NCBI GenBank assembly: GCA_024235935.1
Contig: JACKLL010000016.1
Location: 10,086-74,085, forward strand
DNA: 64,000 nt
Source of the DNA: Rhodoferax sp.
GTDB taxonomy: Bacteria > Pseudomonadota > Gammaproteobacteria > Burkholderiales > Burkholderiaceae_C
Reading direction: 5' to 3'
The stretch's first letter is position 1, and every line of letters starts with the position of its first letter. Below, piece by piece: positions 8,880-18,124 of the stretch. The notes beneath the pieces were generated by a model. The model was not told the origin of the DNA and ran no database searches. It saw nothing but the letters and a program-made list of their open reading frames with translations. Both the position numbers and the translations under genes were made by a program.

Positions 8880-9818
8880 TCAGTCGCGTGCTGATCCAAG
8901 GCGCAGGTCAGCAGCCTGCGGGAGGCGCCGACGCCCTCTCCATCGAACCAGAACGAGACCCGCACTCAGCATCAGCCAGACTTCAGGTTCCGGCACTGCC
9001 GCCACGCGGTAATCCAAACCGGATGCGGATTGCACCGCGAAGTCCTGCACTTCGACGCCGTTGACGGACAGGCTGTTGATGCCGCCCCAATAGACGGTAT
9101 TGCCGAAGCTCGCTTCGCCGGTGGCGCTGCCGCTGATCACCGCCGAGTCCGACCGCTCCTGGTAGCCATTGGCGGTCCCGTTGGCGCTGACGATCAGGTA
9201 CATCGAAAAACTGCCCGCCGCATAGCCGGTGCTGTCGAAGCTGATGGTGATGTCGATCGGAATACTTTCGCCCTGCGCATGCGATTTGTCCAGGTAGCCA
9301 CTGGTCCCCACCGTCCAGTTTCCCGACTGATCGAAGTTCTGTCCGAAGAAGCTGCCCTGTAACTGGTAGCTGGAGCCTGCAGCGTTGGAGGCAAGCGGCG
9401 ACCCTGTCACCTGCGACAGCAGACTGCCCGACACGACAACCATCCCTTGCAGTCGTGCACTGCTGTTCGGCGTTCCTGAGAACCAGAGATGGTCGGTCAG
9501 CGTTGCCTGGGCCTGGGAACTCGCGCCGCTGGTTTCTTTGCTGCTGGTCGCATTGAATTGGGCGCTCGCATGGATCGCACCCAGACCGGCGGACGCTACA
9601 GCGGTTGCGGTGGACCCTGTCGACACCGAAAAGCAGTCGCGTGCGACCGCGACATTGCTGGTCGCAAGGCCGCTGGAGCAGGAGATGCCGGTGTTGCCGG
9701 TATGGGTAGACGCAGAGACTGCGTTGCTCGCCTGCTCCAGCGAAGGCGCCGAAAAGGCAGGCCCGGTTGCCGCAAATGCAATGGCCAGCAATGCAAGCAA
9801 TTGGCGGAGCGGGCGCAT
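8880..9818 (-). CDS. PEP-CTERM sorting-domain protein, exported
   Basis: The 312-residue protein has an N-terminal signal peptide (residues about 1-24, ending near PAFSA) and a Ser/Gly/Ala-rich body of predicted beta structure. It ends in a PEP-CTERM tail: VPEPEVWLMLSAGLVLV, then the basic WRGRRR. In known systems this tail is cut and sorted by exosortase to the envelope, often together with exopolysaccharide. No exosortase gene lies in this window. The ATG at 9816-9818 is chosen because AAGGAGAG precedes it, rather than the ATG nine codons upstream. The function is otherwise unknown. Confidence 0.8.
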   Translation of the reverse strand: MRPLRQLLALLAIAFAATGPAFSAPSLEQASNAVSASTHTGNTGISCSSGLATSNVAVARDCFSVSTGSTATAVASAGLGAIHASAQFNATSSKETSGASSQAQATLTDHLWFSGTPNSSARLQGMVVVSGSLLSQVTGSPLASNAAGSSYQLQGSFFGQNFDQSGNWTVGTSGYLDKSHAQGESIPIDITISFDSTGYAAGSFSMYLIVSANGTANGYQERSDSAVISGSATGEASFGNTVYWGGINSLSVNGVEVQDFAVQSASGLDYRVAAVPEPEVWLMLSAGLVLVRWRGRRRLPQAADLRLGSARD

Positions 9819-9947
9819 GAATCTCTCCTTGGAGTGATCCCGCAAGTGTAGGAGGGCGGCCAGGCCCGCACAATATGCGGCACCCCTTCAAATATGCGTT
9901 CCCCCTCCAACAGGGGGGGGCACAAAGGCGCTGCGGCAAAATGCCGC

Positions 9948-11138
9948 ATGCGCTTTTTCCGCGATCTGAATCTGTCGGCCTTCACGGCCGGTTTTGTCGC
10001 CGTGCTGGTCGGCTTCACCAGCTCGGTGGCCATCGTGTTCCAGGCGGCGCTGGCATTTGGCGCCACACCGGCCCAGATCGCCTCGTGGATGTGGGCACTC
10101 GGCCTGGGCATGGGCTTGTGTTCGGCCGTGCCCTCGTACCTGTGGCGCAAGCCGGTCATGGTGGCCTGGTCCACCCCCGGCGCGGCGGTACTGGCCACGG
10201 CCGGGGCGGCGGGCAGCTACACCATGCCCGATGCCGTCGGCGCCTTCATGGTCTGCGCCGCGCTCATCATCCTGTTCGGCGTCACCGGCTGGTTCGAGCG
10301 CGTCATGAACCGCATCCCGATGGCGATTGCCTCGGCGCTGCTGGCCGGCGTGTTGACCCGGTTCGGCCTGCAGGCCTTCGTGGCGGCACAGACCGCGCTC
10401 GGTCTGGTGTTGCTGATGCTGGCCACGTACCTGATCGGGCGCAGGTTGATGCCCCGCTATGCGGTGGTGCTGACGCTGGTGCTGGGCATCGCCTATGTCG
10501 TGGCGCGGGGCCAGCTGGTACCTGCCGCCATCGAGGCGGGGCTGGCCCTGCCGGTGTTCGTGATGCCGCAGTTCAGCCTGGGCGCGGCCGTCAGCCTGGC
10601 AATTCCGCTGTTCGTCGTGACCATGGCGTCGCAGAATCTGCCGGGCGTCGCCGCCATCCAGGCTGCCGGTTACGGCGGGCCGAACGGCATACCGATTTCC
10701 AGAGTGATCACCCAGACCGGTGTCGTGACGCTGCTACTGGCGCCTTTTGGTGCCTTCGCGCTGAATCTGAGCGCCATCACGGCGGCGATCTGCATGGGAC
10801 GCGAGGCGCACGAGGATCCGGCCAAGCGGTATACCGCGGCGGTCTCCTGCGGCCTGCTGTATGTGCTGATCGGGCTGTTCGGTGCTGCGGTCACCGGGGT
10901 GCTGACGGCCTTCCCCCGGGAACTGGTGGCGGCGATCGCCGGACTGGCCTTGCTGGGCACGATCGGCAACTCCCTGTCGACAGCCTTGCAGGACGAGCGC
11001 CATCGGGAGGCTGCCTTGATCACCTTTCTGGTGACGCTCAGTGGCGTCACGCTGCTCGGCGTCGGGTCTGCGTTCTGGGGGGTGGTGGCCGGCAGCCTGG
11101 CGATGCTGGCGCAGCACTATCGGCGGCGCCCGGCCTGA
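9948..11138 (+). CDS. benE: BenE-family benzoate/H+ symporter-like carrier
   Basis: This 396-residue integral membrane protein has 10-12 predicted helices and matches the BenE family through most of its length. Examples are VGFTSSVAIVFQAALAFGATPAQIASW near the N-terminus and the conserved MASQNLPGVAAIQAAGY in the middle. BenE of Acinetobacter imports benzoate, but no benzoate catabolic genes are nearby, so the substrate could be another hydrophobic acid. The start at 9948 (MRFFRDLNLS) gives the family N-terminus. The upstream ATG at 9894 adds 18 basic residues and is less likely. Confidence 0.85.
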   Translation: MRFFRDLNLSAFTAGFVAVLVGFTSSVAIVFQAALAFGATPAQIASWMWALGLGMGLCSAVPSYLWRKPVMVAWSTPGAAVLATAGAAGSYTMPDAVGAFMVCAALIILFGVTGWFERVMNRIPMAIASALLAGVLTRFGLQAFVAAQTALGLVLLMLATYLIGRRLMPRYAVVLTLVLGIAYVVARGQLVPAAIEAGLALPVFVMPQFSLGAAVSLAIPLFVVTMASQNLPGVAAIQAAGYGGPNGIPISRVITQTGVVTLLLAPFGAFALNLSAITAAICMGREAHEDPAKRYTAAVSCGLLYVLIGLFGAAVTGVLTAFPRELVAAIAGLALLGTIGNSLSTALQDERHREAALITFLVTLSGVTLLGVGSAFWGVVAGSLAMLAQHYRRRPA

Positions 11139-11295
11139 GCGGTACACCTACGCGGCTGCATCGATTCCACAAGCCCGGGTCCGGCAGAGCCTGGCCAGTG
11201 TCGGCACAATAGCGGCTTTCCGACCCGTCACTTCGGCATGCCGCGACACTGCCCGCAGCCGCAAGGACCCACCGGGCCTCGCAGCCCCAGCCGCC

Positions 11296-12258
11296 ATGCA
11301 TATTCTTTTCGTCGCCGATCCCCTCGAAACCTTCAAGATCTACAAGGACACCACGTTTGCGATGATGCGCGAGGCACAGCGCCGCGGCCATACCGTGTCG
11401 GCCTGCGAGGTGACCGACATCGCCTGGACCAGCGGCGGACGGGTGCGCGCGCAGGTGCGCGACATCGTGCTCACCGGCGACCCGCAGCGCTGGTTCGATG
11501 CCGGCGCCACCGGGCTGGACCGCCGCCCGAGCGAACTGGCGGACTTCGACGCCATCGTCATGCGCAAGGATCCGCCCTTCGACTCCGAGTTCTTCTACGC
11601 CACCCATCTGCTCGAGCAGGCCGAGCGCGAGGGCGCCCGAGTCTTCAACAAGCCGCGCAGCCTGCGCGACCATCCGGAGAAGCTGGCGATCATGGAGTTC
11701 CCGCAGTTCACCGGGCCCACGCTGGTGACGCGCAATGCGCAGGATGTGCGCCAGTTCCATGCCGAGCACCGCGACATCATCCTCAAGCCGCTCGATGGCA
11801 TGGGCGGAACCGGCATCTTCCGGGTGCGCGACGACGGCATGAACCTGGGCTCCATCATCGAGACCCTCAACCGCGACGGTGCGCAGTCGCTGATGGTGCA
11901 GAAATACCTGCCCGAGATCGTCGCAGGCGACAAGCGGGTCCTGCTGATCGGCGGCAAGCCGGTGCCGTATTCCCTGGCGCGGATTCCGCAGGGCAGCGAG
12001 ATCCGCGGCAACCTGGCGGTGGGCGGCAAGGGGGTGGCGCAGCCGCTGTCCAGCCGTGACCGGGAGATCGCCGAGGCGCTGGGCCCGGTGCTGGTGGCGC
12101 GGGGCCTGCTGCTGGTGGGTGTGGACGTGATCGGCGACTATGTCACCGAGATCAATGTGACCAGCCCGACCTGTTTCCAGGAGATCCATGACCAGGCCGG
12201 ATTCGATGTGCCAGCCATGTTCATCGACGCGCTGGAGGCCGCTTCGACAGGCGGGTGA
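11296..12258 (+). CDS. gshB: Glutathione synthetase
   Basis: The 320-residue ATP-grasp enzyme adds glycine to gamma-glutamylcysteine. The N-terminus MHILFVADPLETFKIYKDTT is the family standard. The glycine-rich ATP loop reads KPLDGMGGTGIFRV, and the C-terminal part holds VDVIGDYVTEINVTSPT with the metal-binding Glu and Asn. The frame is open much further upstream (to 11041), but that part overlaps the carrier gene. A CACAAT box at 11205-11210 may be its -10 element, leaving an 80-base leader. It completes the pathway begun by gshA. Confidence 0.95.
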   Translation: MHILFVADPLETFKIYKDTTFAMMREAQRRGHTVSACEVTDIAWTSGGRVRAQVRDIVLTGDPQRWFDAGATGLDRRPSELADFDAIVMRKDPPFDSEFFYATHLLEQAEREGARVFNKPRSLRDHPEKLAIMEFPQFTGPTLVTRNAQDVRQFHAEHRDIILKPLDGMGGTGIFRVRDDGMNLGSIIETLNRDGAQSLMVQKYLPEIVAGDKRVLLIGGKPVPYSLARIPQGSEIRGNLAVGGKGVAQPLSSRDREIAEALGPVLVARGLLLVGVDVIGDYVTEINVTSPTCFQEIHDQAGFDVPAMFIDALEAASTGG

Positions 12259-12411
12259 CGGAGGCTGGTACGGGGGCCTGTGGGGCACTGAACTCTCGGT
12301 GCCAGGGGCCCCGAGGCTCTTTTGTCCTACACCCCGGCGTCTCTGTCGCTGTCTTCGCAGGCGGCGCTCCGACATTAAGCTGAGCTGCACCTGAACTTTT
12401 GGAGAGCAGCA

Positions 12412-12486
12412 ATGAATACCATCATCTATATCGTCGGTCTGGTCGTCGTCATCGGCGCAGTTCTGGGCTTCTTCGGCCTGCGTTGA
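12412..12486 (+). CDS. 24-residue single-helix membrane protein
   Basis: A very short frame encodes MNTIIYIVGLVVVIGAVLGF followed by FGLR. That is one hydrophobic helix of about 19 residues with a polar N-terminus and a basic C-terminus. TTGGAGAG, a good ribosome site, lies ten bases before the ATG. A perfect stem (12484-12491 with 12519-12526) begins at its stop codon. I believe proteins of this design recur in proteobacterial genomes as uncharacterised small membrane proteins, but I cannot search here. The function is unknown. Confidence 0.6.
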   Translation: MNTIIYIVGLVVVIGAVLGFFGLR

Positions 12487-12526
12487 GTCCGTGGCTGGCG
12501 CCTGGCATAGCGGCCGGGCGGACTCA
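12484..12526 (+). terminator. Stem-loop at the end of the 24-residue gene
   Basis: TGAGTCCG (12484-12491) pairs perfectly with CGGACTCA (12519-12526) around a 27-base GC-rich loop. The left arm includes the TGA stop of the small gene. No U tract follows, so it is either a factor-dependent terminator or a 3' stabilising stem. It also lies downstream of the convergent amidotransferase gene and could serve both. Confidence 0.4.
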
Positions 12527-12556
12527 GCCGCGCGGGGAGACGACGTGTGCAGGCGC

Positions 12557-13369
12557 TCAGCCGGCCGCCACCCGTGCGAGCCGGCCGTCGGGCTGCGGAC
12601 AGCCTTCGACAAAGGTCATGAACTGACCGGGTTCGAGGGCCGTCCAGTTCTCGTTGGTCGTGAGCGGCTCGGTGACGACAATGGCCAGCCGGTCGTCCGG
12701 GCCGTTGTGCTCGGACAAATCCATCTTCATGTCGTCGTCGCGCAGATGGACTTCGGTGAACGGGTACTGGCGCACCAGGTAATGCAGCTTGGTGCTGGCA
12801 TGGGCCCACAGCGCCTGCCCGTTGCTGAGCAGGAAGTTGAAGGTGCCGTGCGACGCGATCTGCGGCACCAGCTCCTGCAGTGTCAGGCTCAGCTCGGCCA
12901 CGCTGGGCACGCCGGCATGGGATTTGACGAGCTCCTGCATCAGCCAGCAGAACGCCAGCTCGCTGTCGGTATCGCCCACCGGGCGAAAGTTGCCGTGCAG
13001 GGTAGGGGCGTAGTTCTTCAGGTCGCCGTTGTGGGCAAACACCCAGTAGCGGCCCCACAGTTCGCGCACGAACGGGTGGGCGTTTTCCAGCGTGATTGCG
13101 CCCATCGTGGCCTTGCGCACATGGGCGATCACGTTGTGGCTCTTGATCGGGAAGCTGCGCAGCATGTGCGCCAGAGGCGATGTGGCGGCGCTTTCCTTGT
13201 CGACGAAATGGCGGATGCCGCGCCCGGGTTGTTCACCCTCGCTCTCGAAGAACGCGATACCCCAGCCGTCGGCGTGGTGGTCGGTCAGGCCGCCGCGGCG
13301 GGCGAATCCGGTAAAACTCAGATTCAGGCTGGCCGGCAAGCGGCTGTTCATTCCCAGTAATTGGCACAT
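12557..13369 (-). CDS. Class II glutamine amidotransferase, YafJ type
   Basis: This 270-residue N-terminal-nucleophile amidohydrolase starts MCQLLGMNSR, so Cys2 becomes the catalytic N-terminal cysteine after Met removal. That decides the start at 13369; the frame runs 30 codons further up. HADGWGIAFF, AHVRKAT, HPFVRELWGRYWVFAHNGDL and GDTDSE are the conserved glutaminase motifs. No synthase domain is attached, so the acceptor reaction is unknown, as for E. coli YafJ. Confidence 0.88.
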   Translation of the reverse strand: MCQLLGMNSRLPASLNLSFTGFARRGGLTDHHADGWGIAFFESEGEQPGRGIRHFVDKESAATSPLAHMLRSFPIKSHNVIAHVRKATMGAITLENAHPFVRELWGRYWVFAHNGDLKNYAPTLHGNFRPVGDTDSELAFCWLMQELVKSHAGVPSVAELSLTLQELVPQIASHGTFNFLLSNGQALWAHASTKLHYLVRQYPFTEVHLRDDDMKMDLSEHNGPDDRLAIVVTEPLTTNENWTALEPGQFMTFVEGCPQPDGRLARVAAG

Positions 13370-13473
13370 GGCGCGGATGTCATGGAAACGCCGGCTGCCC
13401 CTGCAGACGGCATGACATGGGACGAGTTTATCCCCGGGCACCGCACAGGCGCGGATCAATTACCACAAAGTTG

Positions 13474-14961
13474 TTACGGCGCGACGTCGGAGGGGCTCTT
13501 GAGCGGGGCCCGCAATTGCCAGGCGGCAAGCATGGCCAGCACACACAGACCGGCAAGCATGACGAAGGACTCGTTGAAGGCCGCCAGCCGCGCCGGGCTG
13601 CTGGCCAGCGTGGCCAGCGAGTCTCCGTGGGCCGCGAGCCGCCACTCGAGCACGATGCCGCACAGGCTGACACCGGCCGACCCGCCCAGCATGCGTACGA
13701 AATTGATGGCGCTCGCGCCCTGGGGAATCAGGTCCTTGTGCAGGCCGCGCATGGCACCCAGGTTCAGCGACGGCAGGATGAAGCCCAGGCCGATGCGCCC
13801 CAGCACGGTGAATGCGACCACATACCAGATCGGCGTATGCAGATGCACGACGAGGATCAGCGCGAATGACAGCGCCAGCAGCAGCAGGCCCAGGCTGACC
13901 AGGATGTGGGTGGAATACCGGTCGGCCATGCGCCCGGCGACGGCAATCGTCGCCGCCAGCGCGACACCCGACGGAAGCAGAATGCCGCCCACATACGAGG
14001 GCGACAGTTGCAGGCCGAGCTGCATGTAGACCGGCAGCAGATAGGTCGAGCCGAACAAGGCCATGCCATAGATGAAGGCCACAACGCTGCCCATCGCAAA
14101 CCGGCGGTCGGCGAACAGCGCCTGGTTCATCAGCGGCGAGCCCGCCTCGCCGCGCGCCATGGCCTGGCTCAGTCGGCGCTGGCGCAACACGAACCAGATG
14201 ATGATGGCAAGCGCCGCTCCCAGCACGGAGAAAGTGCTTGCCGTCAGGCCCTGGTGCAGTTCGACCAGGCCGTTGAGCAGGAACAGCGTTCCCGCACCGG
14301 CCAGCAACAGGCTGGGCCAGTCCATGGCGGCGGCACTGCGGCTGGCTGCGGCGCCGCCGGGCGCGGACGTCGGCACGTAGCGCATCGACATCCAGATCGA
14401 GGCCAGGCAGAACGGCACCACCATGAAGAAGATCGAGCGCCATCCGAACAGGTCCACCAGCACGCCGCCGATGCTGGGCCCCAGCGCCGGCGCCAGCACC
14501 ACGCCGGTGCCGAAGATGCCCATGGCGCGGCCCTGTTCATGCGGCTGGAACGCCCGCATGATGATGATGGCCGGTATCGGCTGCACCACGCCGGCGGCCA
14601 GGCCTTCGGCGACCCGTGCCGCCAGCACCAGAGGAAAGCTGGTGGCAAGCCCGCCTGCCACGCCGCCGAGCAGCAACAGCCACATGGTGCCGGCATAGGT
14701 GCGCCGGTAGCCGAAGCGTCCCAGCATCCACGGCGTGGTCAGCATCGAGACGGTCATCGCCATCATGAAGCCCGAGGCCACCCACTGTGCGCGCTCCTGG
14801 CCGATGGCGAAATGGTGGCTCAGGTCGGGCACGGCCACGTTGATGATGGTCGACGACATGATGGCCGCGACCGAGCCCACCATCACGGCGAACAGCAGCA
14901 GCCAGCGGTAGCGCTCGCCGAACTGCGCCTGCAGCTCCGGCAGGGTGCTGGCGCGCGTCAA
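13474..14961 (-). CDS. DHA2-family (EmrB/QacA) drug efflux transporter
   Basis: This roughly 495-residue protein has about fourteen membrane helices. It has the DHA2 pattern STIINVAVPDLSHHFAIGQERAQWVASGFMM in helix 1-2 and LGRFGYRRTY in the loop after helix 2. It should be a proton-driven exporter of hydrophobic compounds. The only in-frame start near the expected N-terminus is a TTG, with no obvious ribosome site, so the exact start is uncertain. It follows the tautomerase gene on the same strand by about 60 bases. There is no EmrA-type partner beside it. Confidence 0.85.
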   Translation of the reverse strand: MTRASTLPELQAQFGERYRWLLLFAVMVGSVAAIMSSTIINVAVPDLSHHFAIGQERAQWVASGFMMAMTVSMLTTPWMLGRFGYRRTYAGTMWLLLLGGVAGGLATSFPLVLAARVAEGLAAGVVQPIPAIIIMRAFQPHEQGRAMGIFGTGVVLAPALGPSIGGVLVDLFGWRSIFFMVVPFCLASIWMSMRYVPTSAPGGAAASRSAAAMDWPSLLLAGAGTLFLLNGLVELHQGLTASTFSVLGAALAIIIWFVLRQRRLSQAMARGEAGSPLMNQALFADRRFAMGSVVAFIYGMALFGSTYLLPVYMQLGLQLSPSYVGGILLPSGVALAATIAVAGRMADRYSTHILVSLGLLLLALSFALILVVHLHTPIWYVVAFTVLGRIGLGFILPSLNLGAMRGLHKDLIPQGASAINFVRMLGGSAGVSLCGIVLEWRLAAHGDSLATLASSPARLAAFNESFVMLAGLCVLAMLAAWQLRAPLKSPSDVAP

Positions 14962-15022
14962 GATGTGCGCATCCGGTGGGTCTCAGGTGGTGCGCCGCGC
15001 GCTGTTGCCGCGCACCTGTTGC

Positions 15023-15214
15023 TCAGTCCCGTGGTTCGGACCACAGCTTTCCACCGGTGGCCCAGTTTTCGCGCTTGACGTCGGTGATCAGGATGTCGAC
15101 CGACTCCGGCGATCCGCCCAGCACCTCGACGGTGATGCGGGTGATCTCCTGCACCAGTTTCTTCTTCTGCTCGACGGTACGGCCTTCCATCATCTCGATG
15201 TGGTAGGTGGGCAT
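15023..15214 (-). CDS. 4-oxalocrotonate tautomerase family protein
   Basis: This 63-residue protein is the usual 4-OT length. It begins MPTYHIEMMEGRT, so Pro2 becomes the catalytic N-terminal proline after Met removal. The later VKRENWATGG places the conserved Arg. AAGGAG lies at the right distance before the ATG. Members interconvert enol and keto acids, as in meta-cleavage pathways, or carry out related hydrations. No aromatic pathway is adjacent. The gene sits between two efflux/uptake carriers on the same strand, which suggests a role in handling a small ketoacid or electrophile. Confidence 0.85.
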   Translation of the reverse strand: MPTYHIEMMEGRTVEQKKKLVQEITRITVEVLGGSPESVDILITDVKRENWATGGKLWSEPRD

Positions 15215-15279
15215 GGGGACTCCTTGTCAAAATAGGGGGGTGCAACAATGCAGCGGTACGGCGCACGCCGCAGACACGT

Positions 15280-16467
15280 TCAGGCTGGCTCCGTCGCTGG
15301 CGTGCTGGCCGGCTCGTCGGGCAACCAGGCCACGATGAAGGCCGAGCAGCAGGCGATCAGCGCCATGGCAAACAAGAGGCTGTCGAAGCCGGCAGACTTC
15401 ACTGCCGGACCCAGCGAATATACCGCCAGCGAGGCAACCCCGAAGGACACCGCCAGGCGCATGCCCGCGACACGCGAGCGATAGGCGTCGTCGACATACC
15501 GCACCACCATGGCGTCGGTGAACGGTATCGCGCCGAAGATCGTCACCATGAAGCCGATCTGCAGGCAGAACAGCCACCAGCCCTGGGCCTGGGCCGCGAG
15601 CAGGAACATCGGAATCTGCATCAGCACGATGGTCAGGTACAGGCGTTTGATCGCGAACCGGTCGATCAGCCGCCCGACGATGAGCTGTGCAAACGACGAT
15701 ACCGCGTATACCGCGGCCAGCATCATGCCCAACTGGGCCGGGTCTTCGACGATGCCGGCAAAACGCTCGCGCATCAGCTCACCATTGCCATTGGTGGTGA
15801 AGTTGAACAGCAGGCTGCTGGTGATGGCGGCCAGTGTCATCACCGTGAGCATCCGGGCCATCTGTGACTTTGCCAGGCCGACCCTGGCGCGGGTCGTGCG
15901 CCGCGCCGGCGACTCCGTCTCGGCCGGCGCCATGCGCAGGAACAGGTAGCCGCAGGCCAGCGACAGCAGCCCGGGCATCACGAAGGCGGCCCGCCAGCCG
16001 ATGTACTTGACCATGAAGCCGGTCAGGATGGCCGCGAAGGCAATGCCCATGTTGCCGGCCAGGCCGTTGATGCCGATCGTCAGCCCGGGGCGCGTCGCGT
16101 GCTGCAGCAGCATCGGAATGCCCACCGGGTGGTAGATGGCCGAGAACAAGCCCAGCACCGACAGCGCAACGGCCATCTGCCAGGCGTTCTGCGCCAGCGC
16201 ACACAGCAGTGCCGCTGCGCCCATGCCGAAAAAGAACACCAGCATCATGCTGCGCCGACCCCACAGGTCGCCCAGCCGGCCCGCCGGCACCGAACCCAGG
16301 CCGAACATCAGGAAGGCGCCGGCGCTGTAGGGCATCAGGTCTTCCCAGCGCGCGAATCCGAAGTCTGCCGCGACGCTGGCCACGGCGGTGGCGAAGATCA
16401 GCAGGAACATGTGGTCCAGCGCGTGGCCCAGGTTGAGCAGGAGCGAGGTGCCGCGGTGGAGCTGCAT
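15280..16467 (-). CDS. MFS transporter
   Basis: This 395-residue protein has about twelve membrane helices. It starts MQLHRGTSLLLNLGHALDHM, which resembles fosmidomycin-resistance and related MFS exporters. The loop after helix 2 reads GRLGDLWGRRSMM (motif A). The frame continues 200 codons upstream, but that part is antisense to the MATE gene and shows no membrane pattern, so I start at the ATG at 16465-16467. The gene is divergent from the MATE exporter. Its substrate is unknown. Confidence 0.85.
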   Translation of the reverse strand: MQLHRGTSLLLNLGHALDHMFLLIFATAVASVAADFGFARWEDLMPYSAGAFLMFGLGSVPAGRLGDLWGRRSMMLVFFFGMGAAALLCALAQNAWQMAVALSVLGLFSAIYHPVGIPMLLQHATRPGLTIGINGLAGNMGIAFAAILTGFMVKYIGWRAAFVMPGLLSLACGYLFLRMAPAETESPARRTTRARVGLAKSQMARMLTVMTLAAITSSLLFNFTTNGNGELMRERFAGIVEDPAQLGMMLAAVYAVSSFAQLIVGRLIDRFAIKRLYLTIVLMQIPMFLLAAQAQGWWLFCLQIGFMVTIFGAIPFTDAMVVRYVDDAYRSRVAGMRLAVSFGVASLAVYSLGPAVKSAGFDSLLFAMALIACCSAFIVAWLPDEPASTPATEPA

Positions 16468-16672
16468 GGTGTGTGCGGGTTGCGTTGATGGACGGATTCT
16501 CGTGTACACGGGCACGCCGTGCGCAGAGCGGCACATTGCCGCGTGACGGCATGCCGGAGCGGCTTGCCGGCCTATGCCCTTGCCGGTCTCGCCGCGCCGG
16601 AATGGCCGCTGCGCCGGTCTGACCAGCGTCGGGCACAATGCCGGGCTCTCCCGAGACTTGTCCGATCCTGCC

Positions 16673-18067
16673 GTGCGCCGCCTGAACTCCCCCGCTGTCC
16701 GAGCCGAAACCGCTGCCTTGTGGGCGATCGCCTGGCCGATCCTGATCGGCCAGCTGGCGACCGTGGGCATGGGCGTGGTCGACGTGGCCATGGCCGGCCA
16801 TGCGTCGGCGCAGGATCTGGCCGGCGTGTCGCTGGGCGTGTCGATCTGGCACCTGGCCATCATCACGCTGATGGGGGTGCTGATGGCGGTCAACCCCATC
16901 GTCGCGCAGCATGTGGGTGCGCGCAGTGTCGGCCAGATTCCGCATGTGGTGCGCCAGGCCTTGTGGAACGGCCTGGGGCTGGGGCTGCTGGCGATGGTCG
17001 TGGTCAACCTGGCCGCGCTGGTGTTCAACAGCATGGACATCGAGCCGCAGGTGCGCGCGGTGGCGCGGCAGTTCGTGCTGGTCATCAGCCTGGCGCTGCC
17101 GGCCTTTTGCTGCTACCGCGTGCTGTATGGCTACAGCGCCAGCCTGAACCAGACCAAGCCGATGATGCTGATCGCGCTGCTGGCGCTTTTGCTCAACATC
17201 GTCATCAACTACGCGCTGGTGTTCGGAAACTGGGGTTTTCCGCGCCTGGGCGGTGTCGGCTGCGCCTGGGCCACCTTGCTGTGCGTGTGGTTCGATCTGG
17301 CGGCCATGGTCTGGTGGATACGGCGTGCGGCGGCCTACCGCGACACCCAGCCGCTGACCGCCTACGAGCCTCCCGACGGCGCCCAGATTCGCGTGCTGCT
17401 GCGCATCGGTCTGCCGATCGGCGTGACCTACTTTGCCGAGTCCAGTGCCTTCAGCCTGATCGCCCTGCTGGTGGCCGGCTTCGGCACCGCGCAGGTGGCC
17501 GGTCACCAGATTGCGCTGAACTTCTCGTCGCTGGTGTTCATGGTGCCGATGAGCATGGGCCTGGCGCTGCTGACGCGGGTGGGCCAGGCGCTCGGGGCAC
17601 GGGACATGCACGCTGCACGTTTTCGTGCCTGGCATGGTGTGGGCCTGTCCTTTGCGGCGGCCATGGTGTCGGCAGTGCTGATCTTCCTGTTCAACCACCG
17701 TATCGCCGGCGCCTACACCAGCGATGCCGCGGTGGCGGCCGTGGCCGCGCATCTGCTGCTGTTCGCCGCCTTGTTCCAGTTGCCCGATGCGGTGCAGGTC
17801 TCGACCAGCTGCGCCATCCGGGCCTACAAGGTCACGCGCCCGCCGATGGTCATTCACATGACCGCGTTCTGGGGCATTTGCCTGCCGCTGGGGGTGTTGC
17901 TGGGTCTCGCGCCGGGCTGGCTGCCATGGCATCCGGTGCAGGCCATGGCGGCGCAAGGGTTCTGGATTGCCCTGGTGGTGGGGCTGTCGATTGCAGCCGT
18001 GGGCCTGGTCTGGTTGCTCGACCGGCTCTCCCTGCAGTGGCTGCATGCCGCTTCAGCAGCGCGTTGA
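16673..18067 (+). CDS. MATE-family multidrug efflux protein (NorM-like)
   Basis: The product (about 465 residues) has twelve membrane helices in two halves. NorM-type stretches are PILIGQLATVGMGVVDVAMAG in helix 1 and NPIVAQHVGAR after helix 2. These proteins export cationic compounds using Na+ or H+. No ATG lies at the family N-terminus. GTG at 16673 and TTG at 16658 are both possible, and both lie just after a CACAAT -10-like box at 16634-16639. The ATG at 16574 would precede that box and is less likely. Confidence 0.85.
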   Translation: MRRLNSPAVRAETAALWAIAWPILIGQLATVGMGVVDVAMAGHASAQDLAGVSLGVSIWHLAIITLMGVLMAVNPIVAQHVGARSVGQIPHVVRQALWNGLGLGLLAMVVVNLAALVFNSMDIEPQVRAVARQFVLVISLALPAFCCYRVLYGYSASLNQTKPMMLIALLALLLNIVINYALVFGNWGFPRLGGVGCAWATLLCVWFDLAAMVWWIRRAAAYRDTQPLTAYEPPDGAQIRVLLRIGLPIGVTYFAESSAFSLIALLVAGFGTAQVAGHQIALNFSSLVFMVPMSMGLALLTRVGQALGARDMHAARFRAWHGVGLSFAAAMVSAVLIFLFNHRIAGAYTSDAAVAAVAAHLLLFAALFQLPDAVQVSTSCAIRAYKVTRPPMVIHMTAFWGICLPLGVLLGLAPGWLPWHPVQAMAAQGFWIALVVGLSIAAVGLVWLLDRLSLQWLHAASAAR

Positions 18068-18124
18068 CCGAGGGATTCAACGTTGCACGGCCTTGGCCTG
18101 CGCCAGGGTCGCCCCCGGACCCGG

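Noticed and set aside
12259..12350. Possible terminator after gshB
   Set aside because: GC-rich pairing is present (GGCAC with GTGCC), but the T run is too far from the stem for a standard intrinsic terminator.
15779..18046. A 755-codon open frame on the minus strand across the MFS/MATE region
   Set aside because: It is His-, Gln- and Arg-rich, lies antisense to the MATE gene and in a wrong frame of the MFS gene, and has no family motif. This is the usual shadow frame of GC-rich coding DNA.
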